Numbered from the stretch's first letter, positions 6,860-15,300 are shown. The stretch: 16,584 nt of DNA from Candidatus Cloacimonadota bacterium (GCA_027318525.1 DAHVPA010000015.1:1-16584); one strand, 5' to 3'. Numbers and translations are program-made. The notes: generated from the sequence alone by a model not told the origin.

Positions 6860-8017
6860 TCAGGAAAAATATTCTTTGAGCTTGGATAAAAAGCTCTTTC
6901 CCGGTTTCAGTTCGCGCTTGGCGTCAAATTCTTTCAATTTGTGGAAAATATCCATTTCTTCTCGGTTAAGGCGATTAGGCGTCACTACTATAATCTGCAC
7001 CAACAAATCTCCCTGACCATAACTGGAATGCAGAGTTGGTAAACCCTGACCCTTGAGTCTGAAGACCCTTCCGGATTGGGTTCCTGCCGGTATCTTCATT
7101 TTTACAGAAGATTGTAGGGTAGGGACGATAACCTCGTCTCCCAGGGCAGCTTGGGAAAATGAGACAGGATATTGAATATGCAAATCTCTTCCATCCCTTT
7201 GAAACAGGTCATCCTGCTTTTCATGTATGAGGACAAGGATATCACCTCTGGTGCCGCCTCTCGGTCCTACATTTCCCTGACCGCGAAGGCGTATATATTG
7301 TCCTTCTTCTACTCCGGCAGGGATTTTAACCATGATTTCATTGACCTTGCCCATTCTGCCTTCTCCATAACATTTGGAGCAGCGGTTCTTAATAGTTTTG
7401 CCTTCTCCATGGCAGGAAGGGCATTCAGACACAGTCTGCATCTGACCGAAAAGGGATTGCCTGATTTGACGCACCTGACCGGTTCCCCGGCATTGAGTGC
7501 AGCTTTCTGCTTTACCATCTGCACTGCCGGAACCTCCGCATTTATCGCAGGCTTCTTTCACGCCTATCTTTATTTTTTTCTCTGTGCCTGTGGCGATGTC
7601 TTTGAGAGCTAATGACAACTCGATCTGCAGGTCCTCACCACGGTTGCTTTGTTGCCTGCTCCTGCCTCCTCCAAATCCTCCTCCGAAAAAGGTTTCAAAG
7701 ATACTGCTGAATCCCCCGCCAAAGATGTCATTCAGGTCATCAAAATGCGTGAAATTACCCCAGTCAAATCCATGTCCGCCAAAGGCATTCTCCATTCCTG
7801 CATGACCGTATTGGTCATAGACCTTTTTTTTATCGGGGTCGGAAAGTACTTCATAAGCTTCACTGGCTTCTTTGAACTTTTCTTCGGCTGCTTTGTCATC
7901 CGGATTCTTATCTGGATGAAACTGCATTGCCAGCTTGCGATATGCTTTTTTTATGGTGGAGTCATCGGCATTCTTGTCTACTCCCAGCACTTCATAGTAA
8001 TCACGTTTATACGCCAT
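6860..8017 (-). CDS. dnaJ: Hsp40 co-chaperone DnaJ (type I)
   Basis: DnaJ delivers unfolded proteins to DnaK and triggers its ATPase. All type I parts are present in 385 residues: a J domain (1-70) with HPD at 34-36; a Gly/Phe-rich linker (about 73-120); a zinc-finger region with four CxxCxGxG repeats (Cys pairs 157/160, 173/176, 199/202, 213/216); and the C-terminal substrate-binding domains. A good ribosome binding site (AAGGAG) precedes the ATG. A 165-bp spacer with a long inverted repeat separates it from dnaK, which may modulate its level relative to dnaK. rsmE follows closely. Confidence 0.97.
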   Translation of the reverse strand: MAYKRDYYEVLGVDKNADDSTIKKAYRKLAMQFHPDKNPDDKAAEEKFKEASEAYEVLSDPDKKKVYDQYGHAGMENAFGGHGFDWGNFTHFDDLNDIFGGGFSSIFETFFGGGFGGGRSRQQSNRGEDLQIELSLALKDIATGTEKKIKIGVKEACDKCGGSGSADGKAESCTQCRGTGQVRQIRQSLFGQMQTVSECPSCHGEGKTIKNRCSKCYGEGRMGKVNEIMVKIPAGVEEGQYIRLRGQGNVGPRGGTRGDILVLIHEKQDDLFQRDGRDLHIQYPVSFSQAALGDEVIVPTLQSSVKMKIPAGTQSGRVFRLKGQGLPTLHSSYGQGDLLVQIIVVTPNRLNREEMDIFHKLKEFDAKRELKPGKSFLSKLKEYFS

Positions 8018-8035
8018 TTAAACTCCTTAAATTAT

Positions 8036-8174
8036 AACACAAAGAGCACGAAGTATCTGCCCGGAAAAAGGCTCTTCATACCCAATTCTGAACAATCCCC
8101 GGTTCTGTGATAACCCTAATCTCCTTCAGGTAACTAATTACTTTAACAATAATTATCTTCGTGTTCTTTGTGTT
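8036..8174. repeat. 18-bp imperfect inverted repeat in dnaK-dnaJ spacer
   Basis: The arm at 8036-8053 (AACACAAAGAGCACGAAG) is the reverse complement of 8157-8174 at 17 of 18 positions, with about 103 bp between the arms. In the transcript it could fold into a long stem between dnaK and dnaJ. The arm sequence resembles a 'CACAAAGAACACGAAG' word I recall as a dispersed intergenic repeat in several environmental bacterial genomes; that link is from memory. Confidence 0.75.
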
Positions 8175-8182
8175 TATTTGAC

Positions 8183-10149
8183 TTACTTTTTCTTATCGTC
8201 GTCGACCACTTCGAAATCAGCGTCAATGGGACCATTTTCCTTCTTGGGTTCTTCCTGCTGATTCTGAGCGAAATCTTCCGGATTAAAACCTTGTGCATTG
8301 GGATTAAAGCCTGCGCCTGCTCCGCCTTGTTGTTGCTGATTCTGGGCATAGATGATTTCTCCCAGTTTCTGGGCTTTTTTCATCAGGTTTTCTTTTGTAG
8401 CGTCAAGTTCTGCTTTATCTGCAGCTTTATCATGTTTTTCCCTGGCTTCTTTCAGAGCTTCTTCCAGAGCTGATTTTTCTTCGGGAGATATCTTGTCACC
8501 GTGTTCTGAGAGCGCTTTTTCAGTTGAGAAGATAAGTGTGTCCAATTCGTTCTTGGCTGTGATGAATTCCTGTCTTTGTTTATCTTCGTCTGCGTGCATT
8601 TCAGCATCTTTAATCATGCGGTCGATATCATCCTTGCTCAGGTTTCCGGCGCGGTCGATAACTATGGATTGTTCCTTGCCTGTTCCCTTGTCCTTGGCAG
8701 AGACATGTAAAAGTCCATTGGCATCGATGTCAAAGGTCACTTCGATTTGCGGAATGCCTCTGGGAGCAGGTGGAATTCCCACCAGGTCAAATCTGCCCAG
8801 GGATTTGTTATCCGTAGCCATGGGTCTTTCGCCCTGCAATACGTGGATTGTAACTGCGGTCTGATTGTCTGCAGCCGTAGAGAAAACCTGGCTTTTCTTG
8901 GTAGGGATGGTGGTATTTCTTTCTATCAGTGAGGTCATCACTCCACCCAAAGTCTCAATTCCCAGAGATAGGGGCGTTACATCCAGCAACAACACATCGC
9001 TTACCTTCTCGTCTCCACTCAGGATTGCACCTTGAATGGAAGCGCCGATGGCGACCACTTCATCCGGATTGAGTGAATAGTTGGGCTTTTTACCAAAGAA
9101 CTTTTCCACGGCATCCTGGACAGCCGGTATGCGAGTGCTGCCACCCACCATCAGGACTTCATTAATCTCTGATGTGCTTAGTTTGGCATCCTGAAGCGCT
9201 CTTTGGCACGGTCCCATGCTTCTTTCCACGAGGTCGGCGGTCAGACGGTTAAATTCGCTTCTGGTCAGGTCAAGGCTGAGGTGTTTGGGACCTGTGGCAT
9301 CGGCTGTGATAAAGGGTAGGTTGATATTGGTTGTCTGCGTTCCGGAAAGCTCAATCTTGGCTTTCTCAGCGGCTTCCTTCAGTCTCTGCATCGCCATGGC
9401 ATCCTTGGAAAGGTCCATGCCTTCTGTCTTTTTAAACTGCTCCAATATCCAGTCTATAACTCTTTTATCAAAGTCATCGCCTCCCAGGTGGGTGTCACCA
9501 TTGGTGGAAAGCACTTCCACCACGCCGTCGGAGATATCGAGGATAGAGATGTCAAAGGTGCCTCCGCCCAGGTCATAGACAGCCACTTTCTGTTCTTTCT
9601 TGTTTTCCATGCCATATGCCAGGGCTGCCGCTGTAGGCTCATTTATAATGCGTTTAACATCGAGTCCGGCTATGCGACCTGCGTCTTTGGTTGCCTGACG
9701 CTGGTCATCATTGAAATAAGCAGGAACTGTGATTACGGCTTCCGTTACTTTGGTGCCCAGATATGCTTCTGCGGTTTCCTTCATCTTGGTCAGTATCATG
9801 GCACTGATTTCCTGTGGAGTAAAGTCTTTTGCTCTACATCGACATGCACTGCAGCCTGACCTTTTAGTCCTGAAACGACCTTGAAGGGAACCTGGCTGAT
9901 TTCGTTGGGGACTTCATTGTTGGCGCGCCCCATGAAGCGCTTGATTGAATAGACGGTATTATGAGGATTGGTCACCGCCTGCCTTTTTGCAAGCTGACCA
10001 ACCAGTCTCTGACCATCTTTGGTAAAGGCGACGACGGATGGTGTTGTCCTGCCGCCTTCTGCGTTTTGGATAACTACCGGCTTACCGCCTTCCACGACGG
10101 CTACGCACGAGTTAGTTGTTCCAAGGTCTATTCCTATAATCTTTCCCAT
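8183..10149 (-). CDS. dnaK: Hsp70 chaperone DnaK, interrupted by a frameshift
   Basis: DnaK is the ATP-driven Hsp70 that binds exposed hydrophobic peptides, working with DnaJ and GrpE. The reading frame is split: an N-terminal piece (10149 down to 9796, 117 codons, starting MGKIIGIDLGTTNS) and a C-terminal piece open from about 9830 to 8183 (first ATG at 9799, 538 aa). Adding one A to the run at 9827-9830 joins them as VEQK-DFTPQEISAM and gives a normal protein of about 655 aa. The joined protein has the phosphate-binding GIDLGTTNS, AYFNDDQRQATKDAG, YDLGGGTFDISI, VGGSTRIPAV, the interdomain linker before DVTPLSLGIETLGG, a substrate-binding domain, and the acidic tail EVVDDDKKK. The N-terminal lobe has the extra segment typical of Gram-negative DnaK. 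Start supported by GGAGG upstream. Sequencing or assembly error is the likeliest cause; a true loss would be surprising with grpE and dnaJ intact. Confidence 0.93.
9827..9830 (-). other. dnaK: Frameshift site in dnaK (A-run one base short)
   Basis: On the coding strand the bases read GAGCAAAAGACTTTACTCC. The expected Val-Glu-Gln-Lys-Asp-Phe-Thr-Pro needs CAAAAAGAC, so four A's are present where five are required. The upstream frame runs only nine more codons past the error before stopping. There is no X-XXY-YYZ slippery heptamer here. Confidence 0.9.
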
Positions 10150-10175
10150 GGTATTCCTCCATTTATTACTTTTTT

Positions 10176-10772
10176 TTATTTATCTTGTTCAAAAGTGTTT
10201 TTCAGTCCGCTGGAAACTGCCACTCTGGCAGGGCGGATGAGCTTATCATTCATCAGGTATCCGTTTTGAATAACGGCTGCTACAATTCCCTCCTCATAAT
10301 CAGAAGGGATATGTGTCAAAGCTTCATTCAGATTGGGGTCAAATTCTTCGCCCACTGCTTCGATGCGTTTCACTCCTTCGCGTTCCAGAGCGCTTTTGAG
10401 CTGCTGGTCAATCAGGATTATGCCTTTGACAAAGCTGTCTTCCTTCTGTTCTGGATTCAGTTGCATCAGAGCCCGGTCAAAATTGTCCCAGACATCGCAA
10501 ATAGAAAGTGCCAGCTTTTCCGAAGCCCGTTTTATCCAGTCTGATTTCTCTTCCTGCGAACGTCTTCTATAATTGTCAAAATCTGCCATTGAACGCAGAT
10601 ATTTATCTTTCCAGTCTGCAATTTCAGCTTCCAGAGTCCGGGCTTTTTCACGGATGGACGTAATCTCATCCGGCTCAGCCTGAGCCTGTTCCGGGTTGTC
10701 ATCCTGAAGCTGCCGGAGCATCTCTTCCGTTTCCTTTTCCATCAGTTCTTCTTTGTTCTTTTTCTTGGACAT
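10176..10772 (-). CDS. grpE: Nucleotide exchange factor GrpE
   Basis: GrpE releases ADP from DnaK and resets the chaperone cycle. The 198-residue protein has an acidic, charged N-terminal tail (1-40), a long coiled-coil helix (about 40-85, including WKDKYLRSMADFDNYRRRS, the family's signature segment), a four-helix region, and a C-terminal beta domain with NEALTHIP (about 148-155), a Gly-Tyr turn and IRPARVAVS. It sits 24 bp after hrcA and 26 bp before dnaK; the grpE-dnaK gap carries only the dnaK ribosome binding site, so the genes are clearly cotranscribed. No key segment is missing. Confidence 0.95.
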   Translation of the reverse strand: MSKKKNKEELMEKETEEMLRQLQDDNPEQAQAEPDEITSIREKARTLEAEIADWKDKYLRSMADFDNYRRRSQEEKSDWIKRASEKLALSICDVWDNFDRALMQLNPEQKEDSFVKGIILIDQQLKSALEREGVKRIEAVGEEFDPNLNEALTHIPSDYEEGIVAAVIQNGYLMNDKLIRPARVAVSSGLKNTFEQDK

Positions 10773-10796
10773 CTATCCCTCATAATTCTTATATTT

Positions 10797-11846
10797 TTAA
10801 TTGTGCTTCACCATCATGCCGCGTTTGGTGGTCTGGGTAATGGTCCTCGCCACATCCCTAACCAACGGTATCAGCTTGCGGTATTCTGCTCTGACCGGTG
10901 CCACAATCCCCAGATAGCCGGGTATCTCATAGATTTCATAGCGGGCGTATATCACGGCAAATCTCTGCCAGTTCGATTCCAAAAGCTGGTCGCCCATGAT
11001 GACGGTCACTTCCTTTTTGCTATCGGCAGAACGCATCAGATTGAGGATTTGATCCTGTCTCTGAATCAGGTGCATAAAATTAAGGACTTCTTCCCTGTTG
11101 TTAAATTCCGGCTGCTCCAAAAACCTGATGCTCCCGTCAAAGTGGATAAAGAAACCGGATATCTCGATAAATGCCTGGTGCAGCTCACGCAGGAACTGTC
11201 TCAGAAGCGGGCTTTCCTGTTCGACATTTTCGCGCATTTCCACCAGGTATTTATTGGCAATGTCATAGATTCGCAAGCCCACCAGCTCGTCATTAAGGTA
11301 GCGAACCAGCTTTTTGAGCTGAGCTTCCGTAATGTCATATTCGCATTTGGTTATGACTGTCTTATCCAATCCGCTGTCCAGACTCATCACAAACAGGAAT
11401 TTATTGGGTTCGATGCGAAAGACCTCCAGCTTGCTCAGATAACCCGAAGAAACCTCCGGTTCAGCCACAAAGCTCAACTGGTCAGTCTCTTTGGCTAAAA
11501 GCTGCATGATATGATGCAAAGCGCGCGGAGTATCTTTGTAATTACGGATTAAGAGCTCCCGCAAAAGCGCCATGTCACCAAAAGTCGTCTGACTGTGCTG
11601 TGCTTCTATGGTTTGCAGATATTGCCTGTAGCCGTGCAGTGTGGGAATCCTGCCTGCGGAAGTATGCGGCTGTTGGATCAGATTCATCTCTTCCAGCTTG
11701 AATAAATCAATTCTGAGCGTGGCAGGACTCACCTGAGTCAGATATTTCTCATTCAAAATCCGGGAAGAAACCGCCTCATTAGTCAGGATATATTCATCTA
11801 CCAACGCACAAAGCGTCTCTTTCAGTCTTAATTCGTTCTTTTTCAT
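10797..11846 (-). CDS. hrcA: Heat-inducible transcription repressor HrcA
   Basis: HrcA binds CIRCE operators and represses chaperone genes; its folding depends on chaperones, which closes the feedback loop. From the ATG at 11846 it has 349 residues, as expected for the family. The N-terminal winged helix (1-80) contains the typical VSPATLRIDLFKLEEMNLIQQPHTSAGRIPT block, close to the family's 'S.AT.R..M..LE..G.L.QPHTSAGR.PT'. A GAF-like middle and a C-terminal domain follow. A longer frame runs back to 11921, but those 25 extra residues lie within the operator/leader region, whereas the ATG at 11846 has AGGT five to eight bases upstream, so I use the shorter start. First gene of hrcA-grpE-dnaK-dnaJ-rsmE. 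Confidence 0.95.
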   Translation of the reverse strand: MKKNELRLKETLCALVDEYILTNEAVSSRILNEKYLTQVSPATLRIDLFKLEEMNLIQQPHTSAGRIPTLHGYRQYLQTIEAQHSQTTFGDMALLRELLIRNYKDTPRALHHIMQLLAKETDQLSFVAEPEVSSGYLSKLEVFRIEPNKFLFVMSLDSGLDKTVITKCEYDITEAQLKKLVRYLNDELVGLRIYDIANKYLVEMRENVEQESPLLRQFLRELHQAFIEISGFFIHFDGSIRFLEQPEFNNREEVLNFMHLIQRQDQILNLMRSADSKKEVTVIMGDQLLESNWQRFAVIYARYEIYEIPGYLGIVAPVRAEYRKLIPLVRDVARTITQTTKRGMMVKHN

Positions 11847-11914
11847 AATTACCTGTTTATATATTAGATAAGCCTTAATATCTGAAGTAAATTCTAATCT
11901 GCTTTGCTCAACTT

Positions 11915-11941
11915 TCAGCAATCCGTCACATCTCTTGCTAA
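11915..11941. promoter_or_regulatory. Degenerate CIRCE operator (HrcA site)
   Basis: TCAGCAATC-N9-TCTTGCTAA matches the CIRCE consensus TTAGCACTC-N9-GAGTGCTAA at 13 of 18 arm positions and keeps the exact 9-bp spacer. It lies 69-95 bp upstream of the hrcA start and directly after a -10-like sequence, where CIRCE elements usually sit. The outer, most conserved parts of the arms match best; the inner three bases of one arm do not. Confidence 0.6.
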
Positions 11942-11971
11942 CCTATAGAACAAAATAAATCTAGCTGTAAA
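11942..11971 (-). promoter_or_regulatory. Putative promoter of the hrcA operon
   Basis: On the minus strand TTTACA (11971-11966), an 18-bp spacer and TATAGG (11947-11942) form a sigma70-like pair. The CIRCE-like site begins at the next base, so a bound repressor would cover the start of transcription. A TTGACA also occurs at 11979-11974. A second pair, TTTACT-N17-TCTAAT (11891-11863), lies closer to hrcA but would leave a leader of only about 10 bases. Confidence 0.45.
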
Positions 11972-11975
11972 ATTG

Positions 11976-12128
11976 TCAATCAAAATCTTTGACTGCTAAT
12001 TTCTTTTTTCGGGATTCAAGGTATACAATCCCAAACTGCTTGTGTTCTATGACTACGGATGATTCTCCGGGCGGAATCGCTATGTTGTTATCAAAGCAGC
12101 GTCGCAGTGTGGAGAGGGTTTTAAGAGG
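11976..12128 (-). pseudogene. Possible start-less gene remnant (50 codons)
   Basis: Minus-strand frame between an in-frame TAG (12131-12129) and a TGA (11978-11976). Its translation looks protein-like (for example NNIAIPPGESSVVIEHKQFG and then VYLESRKKK), but there is no ATG, GTG or TTG in the open stretch. It may be the tail of a decayed gene just upstream of the hrcA promoter, or chance. No family is recognised. Confidence 0.2.
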
Positions 12129-12133
12129 CTAAG

Positions 12134-12155
12134 TCTCTGCAGACTCTCTGCAGAC
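12134..12155. repeat. Exact 11-bp tandem repeat, two copies
   Basis: TCTCTGCAGAC occurs twice back to back (12134-12144 and 12145-12155), followed by a partial third TCTC. Each copy contains the palindrome CTGCAG, so alternative short hairpins can form. Function unknown. Confidence 0.7.
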
Positions 12156-12230
12156 TCTCAGCGTGATTTTGGAAAGAATAGGGGTAACCAAAGGGGAGAG
12201 TAATTAGTTGAGGAGCATAAAGAGGCAGAC

Positions 12231-12266
12231 AAAAAAAAATCAGGGAGAGGGGGGAAGCTCTCCCTG
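12231..12266 (-). terminator. Rho-independent terminator (minus strand)
   Basis: CAGGGAGAG (12241-12249) pairs perfectly with CTCTCCCTG (12258-12266) across an 8-base loop. On the minus strand the stem is followed by A and nine T's (12240-12231), the classic signature. It lies about 220 bp past the stop of the S9 peptidase gene and faces the right way to end that transcript before the hrcA promoter. Confidence 0.85.
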
Positions 12267-12483
12267 TGATAAAAATGCATCAGTCTCAAACAATCCCTGT
12301 TATAACTTTGCAACTGACTGAAACCCGTTCCCCCGGTTTGCCGGTTGCTTTACTGAACAATGTTTGATGGCTTGCGACGTCAGCCAAATCAAAACCAAAG
12401 ATAACTATGTATAGTGCAACATCCGTTCCAATTTTCTGTTTGTCATACTCAGAATTATCAGAAGACTGCTTGCCCGGATAGAT

Positions 12484-14580
12484 TTATTCCAGACCGGATT
12501 TCCACAGGACATAACCCACAGTGTCTGCATAAGAACGCAGAAACCGGTATCTGTCCGCCTGACCTGTATGCCCTTCATCCCGGTTGATTCTGAGGATTAC
12601 GGGATTTGCTCCAGTATTGGCTTTCCGTAGTCTGGCAGCCCACTTCACTGCCTCCCAATATCCCACCCTTGTATCGTTCCAGGCGCAGTTGATGAGGATA
12701 GTGGGGTAGGGATGGGGCAGAACGTTGTCAACCGGACTGTAGGACAACATATATGCGAAATAAACGGAATCAGCGGGATTACCCCATTCCTCATATTCCT
12801 GAATGGTGAGTGGCAGAGAGGAATCCAGCATTGTCTGCATCAAATCGACAAAAGGGACATCCGCTATGACCAGGGCGCATTTGTCATAGGCAAGGTTGGC
12901 AACAGCACCCATCAGCAATCCGCCGGCGCTGCCGCCTTCTATTATTAGTTGCGTGGGGGTGGTGATGCCCTGTTCAATCAGAAAATCCATGCAGTCAATG
13001 AAATCATAAAAAGTGTTCTTCTTATTGAGCAGCCTGCCTCCATCATACCAGGCTTGACCGAATTCACCTCCTCCTCTGACCAAAGCAGTTGCCAGGATGA
13101 CACCTCTATCCAGATAAGAGAGGTTGGTGGAGCTGAAATAGGGGTCTTCGCAATCTCCATAAGCACCGTAGGCATAGAGTTTGAGGGGATTGGGAGCACT
13201 CAGGTCAAGGTCTGTGCGAAAAGTCAGGCGCAGGGGGATGAAGGTTCCATCGCGTGCTATCACTTTGACCATAATGGAAGAATAGTTCCCGGGGTCAAAC
13301 TCTCCGGCGGGAAGATAAGTGCGGATAAGCTCGGATTTGTGGGAACCGAAATCAAATCTGTAGATGGCTGGCGGAGATATCTCATTTTCCGCCTGATAAT
13401 AAAAAAACTTGGAGTTGGGAGAAGGATTGACCCAAAAACCAAGGTCAGAAGGGGCTTCGGTCATGATTGTGTCCTGAACGGCTCCACTGGTCATATCTGC
13501 CGTGAACAAGCATTCGGAACCACCCTTGCGCTGCAGAACGACCAGATGGTCAGCCATGAGCAGAAAGCTCTCAATCGGACTCCCCGAACTGCCTTGATAT
13601 AAAAGCGAACATTTTTCAATCGAAGAACTGTCCTGACCACAGACAAGGATGTCATAATCAGGCTGAAAGAGGTTTGACCGCAGATAAAACTTGCCCTGAA
13701 AATAATCGGTGTCATAATTATGGTGTTCGCGGCGGGGCAGAAGACAGGTAAAGTCATTATCATAACCGTCAGCCGGCAGCCAATGCGTTTCTGAGGCGTC
13801 CTTACTGGAGCAGGATAACAGAAGCATGGTTTCATCGCAATTGGCATACACGCCGATGTCCCAGCCGGGGTCAGATTCCTGATACAGGATTTTCCGCTTG
13901 CCGGTCTTGAAATTCCATCTCAGGGCTGTATCAGTCTGCATCCTATCGTTCACAAGGGTCAGGATGAGGGTTTTGCTATCCGCCATCCACTGCGCTTCGC
14001 TGACGTTGGAAAAGTCGGTTTTCCTTGTCTTGCCCGTTTTCAGGTCCTTAATAAAAAGACTGTATAGCTCAGAGCCATCCTCATCAACGCTGTAAGCCAG
14101 ATACCTCTGGTCGGGAGAGATGGAAAAAGTGCCGACAGCAAAGAATTCTTTGTCTATAGAAAGAACGTTTTCGTCCAGAATGACCTGTTCGGGACTGCTT
14201 AATTCTGTTTGTTTACGGCAATGGATGGTATAGGCTTTGCCGGCTTCAGTCCTGGTGTAATACCAATAGCCGCGGTAGAAATAGGGCTGGCTGATTTCAG
14301 AGGGGACCAGCCGGGAGACAAACTCATTATATACCACGGCAGTTAAGGCAGCGGAAGGATTGAGCATGATATCAGCATAGGCAATTTCCTGTCTGAGATA
14401 ATCCGCAACCAGGGGATTATCCCTGTCCTTAAGCCAACCATAATCATTCCTCAGCCAAATATTGTGCACAAGGACAGAATCAGGTAAAGCAGGTGCCAAA
14501 GGTGGTTCAATCACCTCTGCCGTTAAACCTGCAAGGCAGACCAGCCAGAAAGCCAGAGTCAGGATTTTCGTTAGTTTCAT
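12484..14580 (-). CDS. S9A serine peptidase, oligopeptidase B-like, exported
   Basis: A prolyl oligopeptidase-family peptidase of 698 residues, the usual size. The N-terminal WLKDRDNPLVADYL (49-62) matches the S9A start motif, followed by a seven-bladed propeller (about 80-430) and an alpha/beta-hydrolase domain (about 435-698). The catalytic triad is visible: Ser551 in GGSAGG (549-554), Asp636 in NDTRVGYWE and His671 in EGHTG. The VRGGGEFG block (501-508) and the NDTRVGYWE context favour the oligopeptidase B branch, which cuts short peptides after basic residues; specificity is inferred only. Residues 1-21 (KLTK, a hydrophobic stretch, then GLTA) look like a cleavable signal peptide, so it is probably periplasmic, unlike the typical cytosolic oligopeptidase B. 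AGGTG precedes the ATG. Single-gene unit ended by the terminator at 12231-12266; divergent from ssrA. Confidence 0.92.
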   Translation of the reverse strand: MKLTKILTLAFWLVCLAGLTAEVIEPPLAPALPDSVLVHNIWLRNDYGWLKDRDNPLVADYLRQEIAYADIMLNPSAALTAVVYNEFVSRLVPSEISQPYFYRGYWYYTRTEAGKAYTIHCRKQTELSSPEQVILDENVLSIDKEFFAVGTFSISPDQRYLAYSVDEDGSELYSLFIKDLKTGKTRKTDFSNVSEAQWMADSKTLILTLVNDRMQTDTALRWNFKTGKRKILYQESDPGWDIGVYANCDETMLLLSCSSKDASETHWLPADGYDNDFTCLLPRREHHNYDTDYFQGKFYLRSNLFQPDYDILVCGQDSSSIEKCSLLYQGSSGSPIESFLLMADHLVVLQRKGGSECLFTADMTSGAVQDTIMTEAPSDLGFWVNPSPNSKFFYYQAENEISPPAIYRFDFGSHKSELIRTYLPAGEFDPGNYSSIMVKVIARDGTFIPLRLTFRTDLDLSAPNPLKLYAYGAYGDCEDPYFSSTNLSYLDRGVILATALVRGGGEFGQAWYDGGRLLNKKNTFYDFIDCMDFLIEQGITTPTQLIIEGGSAGGLLMGAVANLAYDKCALVIADVPFVDLMQTMLDSSLPLTIQEYEEWGNPADSVYFAYMLSYSPVDNVLPHPYPTILINCAWNDTRVGYWEAVKWAARLRKANTGANPVILRINRDEGHTGQADRYRFLRSYADTVGYVLWKSGLE

Positions 14581-14791
14581 GGCACCTATCTGTTTTCAGG
14601 AATGAGCTTTGTGTCAAGTGTAAAAAGTAATGCTGTTGTAAGAGAAAGAGATAATTTCTATTTCTTGAGATGTAAATCAGTTTGGTATCATGCTTTGACA
14701 GATTAGATTGTAATTGGAGACCAAGAAACTTTGATTGACACGGATTGGGAGTCAACAAAACTGGCTTGAGCAGTTCTTTACAAGTATATAT

Positions 14792-15142
<351 letters not shown>

Positions 15143-15146
15143 AGAC

Positions 15147-15181
15147 AATTGAGAATTGAGAATTGAGGATTGAGAATTGAG
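15147..15181. repeat. 7-bp tandem repeat (AATTGAG x5)
   Basis: Five head-to-tail copies of AATTGAG, the fourth with A to G at its first base, begin five bases after the tmRNA 3' end. Similar AATTGAG strings are, from memory, common intergenic simple repeats in Bacteroidetes-like genomes. Copy number may vary between strains. Confidence 0.85.
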
Positions 15182-15300
15182 CATTATTGGTTTCCATTAC
15201 AGAAAAGCAAGAATTCATGGTATTGATAAAAGCTTTGCTGCATGGGAAAAATTGAGTAGAGACAACATACACCCAACAAATTTAGGCGCAGATTAAACTT

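Larger units (their letters stand above)
11979..12483. other. Intergenic region between hrcA and the S9 peptidase
   Basis: About 500 bp without a confident gene. It holds the start-less frame at 11976-12128, an exact 11-bp tandem repeat at 12134-12155, a run of purine-rich sequence (about 12165-12230) and the terminator at 12231-12266. The stretch 12267-12483, between the peptidase stop and its apparent terminator, shows only a short CCGG-TTTG-CCGG hairpin near 12335 and nothing else I can support. Confidence 0.55.

Noticed and set aside
9824..9835. Programmed ribosomal frameshift in dnaK
   Set aside because: A -1 shift would restore the frame, but there is no X-XXY-YYZ heptamer, I saw no obvious downstream stimulatory hairpin or upstream Shine-Dalgarno-like stimulator, and dnaK is not known to use recoding; a missing base is simpler.
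10803..11498. 231-codon plus-strand frame
   Set aside because: Shadow of hrcA on the opposite strand; composition is His/Gln/Phe-rich as expected for an antisense reading.
11847..11921. Longer HrcA start at 11921
   Set aside because: The extra 25 residues would overlap the CIRCE-like arm and are not part of the HrcA winged helix; the ATG at 11846 has a Shine-Dalgarno and gives the family length.
12049..12132. 27-codon plus-strand frame starting with ATG
   Set aside because: No ribosome binding site, no recognisable motif, and it lies opposite the more protein-like minus-strand frame; too short to support.
12949..13602. 217-codon plus-strand frame
   Set aside because: It is antisense to the S9 peptidase, whose full domain structure and catalytic triad are clear; the opposite frame has no recognisable motif or ribosome binding site.
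15147..15181. CRISPR-like array
   Set aside because: The units are 7 bp with no spacers; this is a simple tandem repeat.
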